NCBI GenBank assembly: GCA_902785325.1
Contig: CACZXZ010000016.1
Span: 22,554 to 60,101, forward strand
Source: an uncultured Succinivibrio sp.
GTDB lineage: Bacteria > Pseudomonadota > Gammaproteobacteria > Enterobacterales > Succinivibrionaceae
Reading direction: 5' to 3'
Length of the DNA stretch: 37,548 nucleotides
Shown here: one piece after another, positions 31,859-37,548 of the stretch
How positions within the stretch are numbered: position 1 is the first letter of the stretch
Layout of the letters: every line of letters starts with the position of its first letter
Program-made: the position numbers and the translations under genes
Notes under the pieces: generated by a model
Seen by the model: the letters and a program-made list of their open reading frames with translations, nothing else
Told to the model about the DNA's origin: nothing
Database searches by the model: none

Positions 31859-32704
31859 TTAGATAAGATCTAAATTAAAATATGGATGCAGTTGCTTATC
31901 GTCAAGTTTCTTTTTAGGCACTAAACAATCATCTAAAGCTTTCTTTTCTCTTTCATCAGTTACTGCAAAGATGATTTTTAAATCATTTTGATGAGCTTGG
32001 AGATTCTCAAGCACACAGTCTGTAGCAACTTGAGCGCACTTAGTTACAGGAAGACCATGCTGACCTTGACCAATAAAAGTAAAGACTAAAACTTTAACAC
32101 CATTGTTTCTTGCAATATTAAGTGAGTGAATATAGCAATCTTTAAGCTCTGTTTTAGCTTTAGGAGTTAATTCATAGGCAATGTTAGGAGCTACTGCATG
32201 AATTACATATTTGTAAGGTAAGTTAAACCCGTGGGTAATGATGACATTACCAGCTTGATACTCAATGCCACTCTTTTTAACAATGTTATCACACTCATAG
32301 CGAAGCTGTAGACCTGCAGCAGAATGTAGGCAATTGTCCACACAATTGTGGCCAGCTTGAAAACAACCTAATAAAGTTTTATTAGCACTATTTACAATGG
32401 CATCTGCTTTAATAGCGGTAATATCCCCTTGGTAAACATAAACATTCTCATTGAGTTTACATGGGGTTAAAGACGATAACTCTACAAGCTTTTTCTCTTT
32501 AAGCTCTTGCTGCAACAGTTCATCTTGAAGCTTAAAGTACTCCTCTGGTAAAGTTTTATTGACAGCATGCATGTTCATAAGACCACGCAAGAGAGCGCGT
32601 TGCACGAAATAGTCTTTAGCAAAGTCATTGACCTGATTTTGCACAGAACGAAGATTATTAGCTAAGATGCTAACCAATCTTTCAACTAACTGCTCTTTTT
32701 CCAT
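31859..32704 (-). CDS. Zinc-type macrodomain protein (putative ADP-ribosyl hydrolase)
   Basis: A 281-residue protein with a helical N-terminal region (about 1-80) and a macrodomain (about 85-270). It shows GDIT (93-96), DAIVNSAN (101-108), and the signature GCFQAGHNCVDN (113-124) with C114, H119 and C121 as probable zinc ligands, followed by LHSAAG. This signature marks the SauMacro/SpyMacro class, which removes ADP-ribose from proteins with help of the zinc ion. In Firmicutes such genes are often linked to SirTM, GcvH-L and LplA; none of those is here. It is read toward the RelA/SpoT-type synthetase gene. The ribosome-binding site (TTGGAG) is about 7 bases before the start. Confidence 0.85.
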   Translation of the reverse strand: MEKEQLVERLVSILANNLRSVQNQVNDFAKDYFVQRALLRGLMNMHAVNKTLPEEYFKLQDELLQQELKEKKLVELSSLTPCKLNENVYVYQGDITAIKADAIVNSANKTLLGCFQAGHNCVDNCLHSAAGLQLRYECDNIVKKSGIEYQAGNVIITHGFNLPYKYVIHAVAPNIAYELTPKAKTELKDCYIHSLNIARNNGVKVLVFTFIGQGQHGLPVTKCAQVATDCVLENLQAHQNDLKIIFAVTDEREKKALDDCLVPKKKLDDKQLHPYFNLDLI

Positions 32705-32875
32705 TAAAAAACTCCAAATAGATAGCTGTAGAAATGTTTTATTTAAGCTTAAAGTCTTTGTTTTTTTTCTTTTGACGATAACACAAATTTAATTTGATTA
32801 CTGTTAAGTTTGTTTAATAGTCAAAAAAATTCTTAAGCCTTCTGTAATTTTATTTTTAGAAAACTTAATTTGATA

Positions 32876-32904
32876 CTTGAAAATCAAGGCGTAAAGCCCC
32901 ATAT
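32876..32904 (+). promoter_or_regulatory. Consensus heat-shock (sigma32) promoter of lon
   Basis: CTTGAAA (32876-32882) and CCCCATAT (32897-32904) separated by 14 bp match the RpoH consensus CTTGAAA-N13-17-CCCCATNT at every defined position. It lies 36 bp before the lon start codon. lon is a classical member of the heat-shock regulon, so both sequence and context agree. Confidence 0.9.
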
Positions 32905-32940
32905 TAAAAGCAAGTAATATAGAGATTAAGGTTTTAAACC

Positions 32941-35418
32941 ATGTCAGATAACAACGAGAAAAACACTAACGAATCACCTATTAACTTGCAAAAGATTAAA
33001 GAGAAATTGCAGGTTATAAAAGAGGAGCTTGCAGCCATTGCGCCTTCAGAGCAAAGTGCTGAAAATAAAGAGGATGATACTATTACTATCCCAACTAGCA
33101 CCCCTAAAGAGACCATTGTTATTCCAACAAATGGCAAGCCTGTAATGCCAAGCCAAATTGTAGCTTTACAATTAAAAGGCGAATGGGAAGATACTATTGC
33201 AGCTGTAGCTAATACAGAGAGCAAGACTTTTGCAATTTTTAGTGTAAAAGACAAAAGAAAAGATACTATTCAAAAAGACGATTTACCAAAGACAGGTACT
33301 TTAGTGCGCCTCTTACACGCTAAGAGTATGCCTGGTGAAGTTCACATCGTCTGTGAAGGCTTGTGCCGTGTAGAAATCAAGCAATGGTACTCTTTTGCTA
33401 AATCTCATTTAGCTTTAGTAGATTATCCTCAGGACATTATGCCAGAGGCTGAAACTGATGACGATGTTAAGTTAAAAGCTTATGCAATGAACATCGTATC
33501 TTTACTACAGGATATTCTGCCTTTAAGTCCTTTATACTCTGACGAGATGAGACAATACCTATTAAGGTTTGATCAGTCTGATCCTTCTTTACTTGCCGAT
33601 TGTGCAGCTTCTGTTTCAAACGCTGATAGCAAAGTACTACAAGATATTTTGGAGACTTATGATGTCTTAACTCGTTTAGAGAAGTCACAAAAGCTTTTGA
33701 AAAAAGAGCTTAAGGCAGCTAAGTTAAAGGAGAACATTAAAAGCTCTGTATCCGACAGATTAACTAAGCGTCAAAAAGAATTTGTTTTAAAAGAGCAATT
33801 AAAAGAAATTCAAAAAGAGCTAGGTACTCGTGCTGATTCTTCAACTGAAGCTGACGAATTTGTCGAGCGCATGAAGAAGCTAAATCCACCAGAGCTGGTG
33901 CAAAAACGCTTTGAAAAGGAAATTAAAAAGCTTAATGTCCTAGATAATAGCTCCCCTGAATACGCAGGAACTCGTAATTACCTAGATATTCTAACTACTA
34001 TTCCTTGGGGCCTTGAGGCTCATGAGGAGCTAGATCTTGAAAAGGCAAGAGGCATATTAGATGCTGATCATTATGGTTTAAAGGATGTTAAAGACAGAAT
34101 CATTGAGTTTTTAGCTCTAGCATCTTTAAAGGGAACTACAGATGGCTCTATCCTATTATTTGTAGGTCCTCCAGGTGTAGGTAAAACCTCTATAGGTAAG
34201 TCTATTGCCAAAGCTTTAAATAGACCTTTTTACCGCCTATCTTTAGGTGGTGTAGGTGACGATTCTGTAATTAAAGGTCACAGAAAGACTTATATAGGTG
34301 CTATGCCAGGTAAGTTTGTAGAAGCACTTCGTCAAACTAAAGTTATGAACCCTGTCATCATGCTAGATGAGATTGATAAGCTTACTAAATCTTATCAAGG
34401 TGATCCAGCAAGTGCCCTATTAGAGACTTTAGATCCTGAGCAGAACAACAGTTTCATGGATAACTTTGTCGATGAGAGAATCGATTTGTCAAAGTGTGTG
34501 TTTATCTGTACTGCTAACACTACAGATACCATACCAGCAGCTTTATTAGACCGTATGGATCCTATAAGATTGTCAGGTTACATTGATGCTGAGAAATTCC
34601 AAATTGCAAAGCAGCATTTACTACCAGATGCCTTAGAGAAAGCTCACTTAAAGAAGACTCAGCTTAAAATCTCTGATGCGGTGTTAAAGAAACTTATTGA
34701 AGAATACGCCCGTGAAAGCGGAATGCGTTCAACTCAAAGAGCTATCGATAAGTTAGTTAGAAAAGCTGCAGTAAAACTTGTAAGTGGTCAAAAGTCAGTG
34801 AATATCACTGCAGCAAGTTTGTTTGATTACTTAGGCAACGCTCCATTTAAGAAAGAGAAACACTTAGATGGCGTAGGTGTGATTACAGGTCTTGCTTGGA
34901 CTTCTTTAGGCGGTGCTACTCTACCTATTGAATCCTCAAAAGTAAGTGACGATCAAAAAGGTTTAGAGCTTACAGGCTCTTTAGGTGATGTGATGAAAGA
35001 ATCAGCTCATATTGCCTACAGCTATGTACAGTCTCACCTTGAGAAATACAACAAGGCCAAAAAGAACTTCTTTAATAAAGCTACCATCCACATTCATGTG
35101 CCTGAAGGTGCTACCCCTAAAGATGGTCCATCAGCTGGTGTAACTATAGCTTCAAGCTTGTTATCTCTAGCACTAAACAAAGCCCCTAAAAAAGGCTTTG
35201 CTATGACTGGTGAGTTGTCACTTACAGGTCATGTTTTAGCTATTGGTGGTATCAAAGAAAAGACTATCGCCGCTGTACGTATGGGAATTACTAATATCAT
35301 TTGTCCAAAGGCTAACGAAGACGATGTAAAAGAATTGCCAAAGGAAGTAACTGATGGGGTAACCTATTACTTTGCTGATACCTTTGACGATGTAGCTAAA
35401 GTAATTTTTGGTAAGTAA
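32941..35418 (+). CDS. lon: ATP-dependent protease Lon
   Basis: An 825-residue cytoplasmic AAA+ serine protease that degrades misfolded and regulatory proteins. Order of domains: LON substrate-binding N-domain (from about residue 58), coiled-coil linker (about 230-300), AAA module with Walker A GPPGVGKTS and Walker B VIMLDEIDK, and protease domain with Ser731 in KDGPSAG and Lys774 in GGIKEK, 43 residues apart as in E. coli (S679, K722). Compared with E. coli Lon (784 residues) there is an extra N-terminal segment of about 48 charged residues before the LON domain. Transcription is from a consensus sigma32 promoter. The ribosome-binding site is modest (AAGG). A strong terminator follows. Confidence 0.95.
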   Translation: MSDNNEKNTNESPINLQKIKEKLQVIKEELAAIAPSEQSAENKEDDTITIPTSTPKETIVIPTNGKPVMPSQIVALQLKGEWEDTIAAVANTESKTFAIFSVKDKRKDTIQKDDLPKTGTLVRLLHAKSMPGEVHIVCEGLCRVEIKQWYSFAKSHLALVDYPQDIMPEAETDDDVKLKAYAMNIVSLLQDILPLSPLYSDEMRQYLLRFDQSDPSLLADCAASVSNADSKVLQDILETYDVLTRLEKSQKLLKKELKAAKLKENIKSSVSDRLTKRQKEFVLKEQLKEIQKELGTRADSSTEADEFVERMKKLNPPELVQKRFEKEIKKLNVLDNSSPEYAGTRNYLDILTTIPWGLEAHEELDLEKARGILDADHYGLKDVKDRIIEFLALASLKGTTDGSILLFVGPPGVGKTSIGKSIAKALNRPFYRLSLGGVGDDSVIKGHRKTYIGAMPGKFVEALRQTKVMNPVIMLDEIDKLTKSYQGDPASALLETLDPEQNNSFMDNFVDERIDLSKCVFICTANTTDTIPAALLDRMDPIRLSGYIDAEKFQIAKQHLLPDALEKAHLKKTQLKISDAVLKKLIEEYARESGMRSTQRAIDKLVRKAAVKLVSGQKSVNITAASLFDYLGNAPFKKEKHLDGVGVITGLAWTSLGGATLPIESSKVSDDQKGLELTGSLGDVMKESAHIAYSYVQSHLEKYNKAKKNFFNKATIHIHVPEGATPKDGPSAGVTIASSLLSLALNKAPKKGFAMTGELSLTGHVLAIGGIKEKTIAAVRMGITNIICPKANEDDVKELPKEVTDGVTYYFADTFDDVAKVIFGK

Positions 35419-35432
35419 TTTTAAATATCACC

Positions 35433-35467
35433 ATCTCCTCACCTTTGTAGGTGAGGAGATTTTATTG
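35433..35467. terminator. Bidirectional terminator between lon and malS
   Basis: Perfect 12-bp arms ATCTCCTCACCT/AGGTGAGGAGAT with loop TTGT, followed by TTTATT on the plus strand. It ends lon and probably also the convergent amylase gene (stop at 35468). Confidence 0.92.
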
Positions 35468-37315
35468 CTAGCGCTTTATTTCAAGTAGCGCAATTTTTTT
35501 CACCTCAAGATCTACTTTACCATCCTTTACAGTTACACTTTTGCCACTATTGACATCTTGAAGCACCGTACCGTCAGTAAAGCACTTACCTACTTGTACA
35601 GAGTTAGTATCACCAACATGAATTACCACTGCGTTATCAACTCCCTTTGCTGCATCTTTATAGTAACGACAATAAGAGTTGTCTGCTAATTTCTCTTGGA
35701 AACCCGCGCCTACAGCGATATTTCTAAGTCTAAACTGACCTACCTTTTGCCACATAGCAAGTACAGGATCTTTTGAATACTCAGTACTTAAAGTTGCAAC
35801 CTTAGATGCCCAAGTACTCTGCTTATCAATATCCTCAGGGAAATTCATGTCAGATCTAATACCCTGCTCTAAATCAATGCCACCGCCCATGTCATTTACA
35901 CGTGAGGTTTCATCACCATAGTAGATTTGTACAGAGCCTGGAAGTAACACAAAGTTATAGGCGGTTTTTATCATATCCTTTTTACGACACAATGAAGTAT
36001 CGTGGGAGGAGATATAGGTTAAGTTTCCTAAAGCAACCTTACCCTCTTTTCTACCATACAGCTTACCATAATGCTCCCAATCGGACTGATCAGGGGTAAT
36101 ACAAGTATTTAAGTTGACGCCATCTGGATTAAAGTAGAAGTCAATTAAAGAGTCAAAACCTGCATCCTTGTTGTAACCTGATTTATCCTCAGGATCTGTA
36201 TTAAAGGCCCAAAGTTCACCTGTCATATAGAAAGGATCGGTCCATTCTGCAGCAGGATCTTTACCTTTATGCTTTTGACGCCACTTGTCTAAAGCTTTAA
36301 CAGAATACTCTTTTAACAGTTTCCAAGTTTCTTTAGATACATATTTGACAGTATCACATCTGTAACCGTCAATACCAAACTCTTCAACCCAAGAGGATAA
36401 CCAATGAGCTTGGAATTGAGCTACACTCATACTACCAGAACGGTAAGGAATAGCAGCTTTTACATCATACTTGTCATTAGGCTTAGACCACTTTTCTTGT
36501 AAAAAAGTTGGAATTGTAACCTTTTTACCATTTGGATTGGTGTTTTTAAAATCTGGTAAATATGCAAGACACTTATCTAAACCGTCATCGGCACCACAAG
36601 GCTCACCATAGCCACCAAATAAAATCCAATCTTTGCCCCACCATCTATCCCAACTTGAATCTAAGCCTTCATAGATAGGTTTGTTATGGAAGCTCTCTCC
36701 CATATTCACATTAGGAGTCCACTCTTTGCAAGGATCTTCACCATGGACAGTTTTACCAAGCTTAAAGTCGCACATATCCTTTAAAGTAGCGTAGCCAGAG
36801 TGATTCATCACCACATCAATTAAGACACGAATGCCACGCTTGTGAGCTTCATTTACAAAGGTTCTAAAATCCTCAACTGTACCTAAATTTGCATCAATGG
36901 AGGTGAAATCTAAGCCGTAGTAACCGTGGTAGGCATAGTACTGATACATACCCATAGGACCACCACCTACCCAACCGTGAGACTGCTCTACAGGTGAGCT
37001 TACCCAGATAGCATTGATACCAAGGGAACGTAAGTAGTCTAAATTAGAGGTTAAACCTTTAAAATCACCACCGTGGAAGGTTCCTGCAGTATAACCTGCA
37101 CTATCCTTTGATGGTCTTCCATAACTATTGTCATTTGAAGGATCACCATTTTTAAAACGGTCAGTGATTACAAAATATAAATTGGCATTTTGCCAGGAGA
37201 ATGGTAAAGATGAGCCTTGGAAGTCACCTGCTTTAGAGTTGTGCTGATATACATAAACACCAGCTCCAGCTAATAGCGCACATCCCAAAACCGCACTAGC
37301 TAGTTTAAGTTTCAT
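35468..37315 (-). CDS. malS: Periplasmic alpha-amylase, MalS-like (GH13)
   Basis: A 615-residue exported GH13 amylase closest to E. coli MalS, which cuts maltodextrins in the periplasm. Shared motifs: FHGGDFKGLTSNLDYL, HGWVGGG, YYAYHGYYG, VLIDVVMNHSGYATL (region I), GYRCDTVK with nucleophile D321 (region II), TGELW with acid/base E367 (region III) and SSHDT with D439 (region IV). The N-terminus has a short signal sequence or uncleaved anchor (hydrophobic core about 5-21); I see no convincing lipobox. A CRP-like half-matching site (AGTGA-N6-TCAAA, 37337-37352) lies very close to the start codon and is weak. No MalT box (GGGGA[TG]GAGG) was found upstream. Confidence 0.9.
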   Translation of the reverse strand: MKLKLASAVLGCALLAGAGVYVYQHNSKAGDFQGSSLPFSWQNANLYFVITDRFKNGDPSNDNSYGRPSKDSAGYTAGTFHGGDFKGLTSNLDYLRSLGINAIWVSSPVEQSHGWVGGGPMGMYQYYAYHGYYGLDFTSIDANLGTVEDFRTFVNEAHKRGIRVLIDVVMNHSGYATLKDMCDFKLGKTVHGEDPCKEWTPNVNMGESFHNKPIYEGLDSSWDRWWGKDWILFGGYGEPCGADDGLDKCLAYLPDFKNTNPNGKKVTIPTFLQEKWSKPNDKYDVKAAIPYRSGSMSVAQFQAHWLSSWVEEFGIDGYRCDTVKYVSKETWKLLKEYSVKALDKWRQKHKGKDPAAEWTDPFYMTGELWAFNTDPEDKSGYNKDAGFDSLIDFYFNPDGVNLNTCITPDQSDWEHYGKLYGRKEGKVALGNLTYISSHDTSLCRKKDMIKTAYNFVLLPGSVQIYYGDETSRVNDMGGGIDLEQGIRSDMNFPEDIDKQSTWASKVATLSTEYSKDPVLAMWQKVGQFRLRNIAVGAGFQEKLADNSYCRYYKDAAKGVDNAVVIHVGDTNSVQVGKCFTDGTVLQDVNSGKSVTVKDGKVDLEVKKIALLEIKR

Positions 37316-37548
37316 AGATTATACATACCTGTAAAAAGTGAATTACATCAAAAATTTAAGCAAGTTTATAAGAATAATCTACAAAATCTTAGTCAAAATA
37401 TGATCCTTATCTAAGAAAAGGTTGAGATAGATCATACAAAGTACAGGGACTACGCGTGAATTTTAAAAATTGATTCGTGCCACCACTTGCTCATGGCAGC
37501 AAGGTGTTCTTTAAAAATTTAATCGTAAAAGCGGATAAATATCGCTTG
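37316..37548. other. Upstream region of malS, to window end
   Basis: AT-rich region of 233 bp with no supported gene. It should contain the malS promoter, which I could not define. An interrupted inverted repeat TGCCA/TGGCA lies near 37479-37497. The gene beyond the window end is not visible. Confidence 0.5.

Noticed and set aside
37337-37352. CRP-like site AGTGA-N6-TCAAA before malS
   Set aside because: Imperfect in both halves and only about 22 bp from the start codon, an unlikely position for activation; one such match is expected by chance in AT-rich DNA.

Overview
The window is AT-rich bacterial chromosome carrying a Gammaproteobacterial gene set: TsaB with YoaA, RlhA, HrpA with CvrA, IHF-alpha, a UmuD homologue, MalS and AsnB. 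The low GC, secreted amylases and sugar-phosphotransferase parts suggest a fermentative, motile gut-type organism such as a member of the Succinivibrionaceae. That placement is inferred from gene content only. No phage, transposon or CRISPR array was seen.

Layout: 1-650 holds two identical tRNA-Leu(UAA) genes (+) and three identical tRNA-Gly(GCC) genes (-). 650-4250 is a flagellar region: two paralogous, cysteine-containing flagellins, each behind the same promoter architecture (a TGGCAA/TTGCCA palindrome about 127 bp upstream of a sigma54-like element), and a small unknown gene carrying a variant of the palindrome. 4253-9866 is a tightly packed minus-strand operon: SIMPL-domain protein, rlhA, yoaA, tsaB. 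9949-13924 is mixed: a DhaM-type PTS protein, an orphan UmuD, a small acidic protein, a MetE-core methyltransferase, a second UmuD-like protein that has lost both catalytic residues, ihfA, and an HPr with Gly at position 46.

13986-18262 is the most novel-looking part: a three-gene minus-strand operon encoding a membrane protein and two membrane-anchored paralogues, each with six CxxC zinc-ribbon motifs of the DnaJ type in exactly the same register. I know of no described system with this composition. 18539-20203 is a GH13 lipoprotein amylase. 20351-26166 is the hrpA-cvrA pair.

After a 716-bp intergenic region come asnB and an unknown protein (+), then on the minus strand an unknown lipoprotein, a stand-alone RelA/SpoT-type synthetase and a zinc-type macrodomain hydrolase. 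The last two may form a functional pair. Lon follows (+) behind a consensus heat-shock promoter, and a MalS-like periplasmic amylase (-) closes the window.

Themes: motility with its own regulatory motif; translation and RNA maintenance (tRNAs, TsaB, RlhA, HrpA); stress response (two UmuD-like proteins, YoaA, Lon, RelA/SpoT synthetase); and starch or maltodextrin use (two exported amylases plus PTS phosphocarriers). All functional assignments come from reading motifs by eye; no database search was run.
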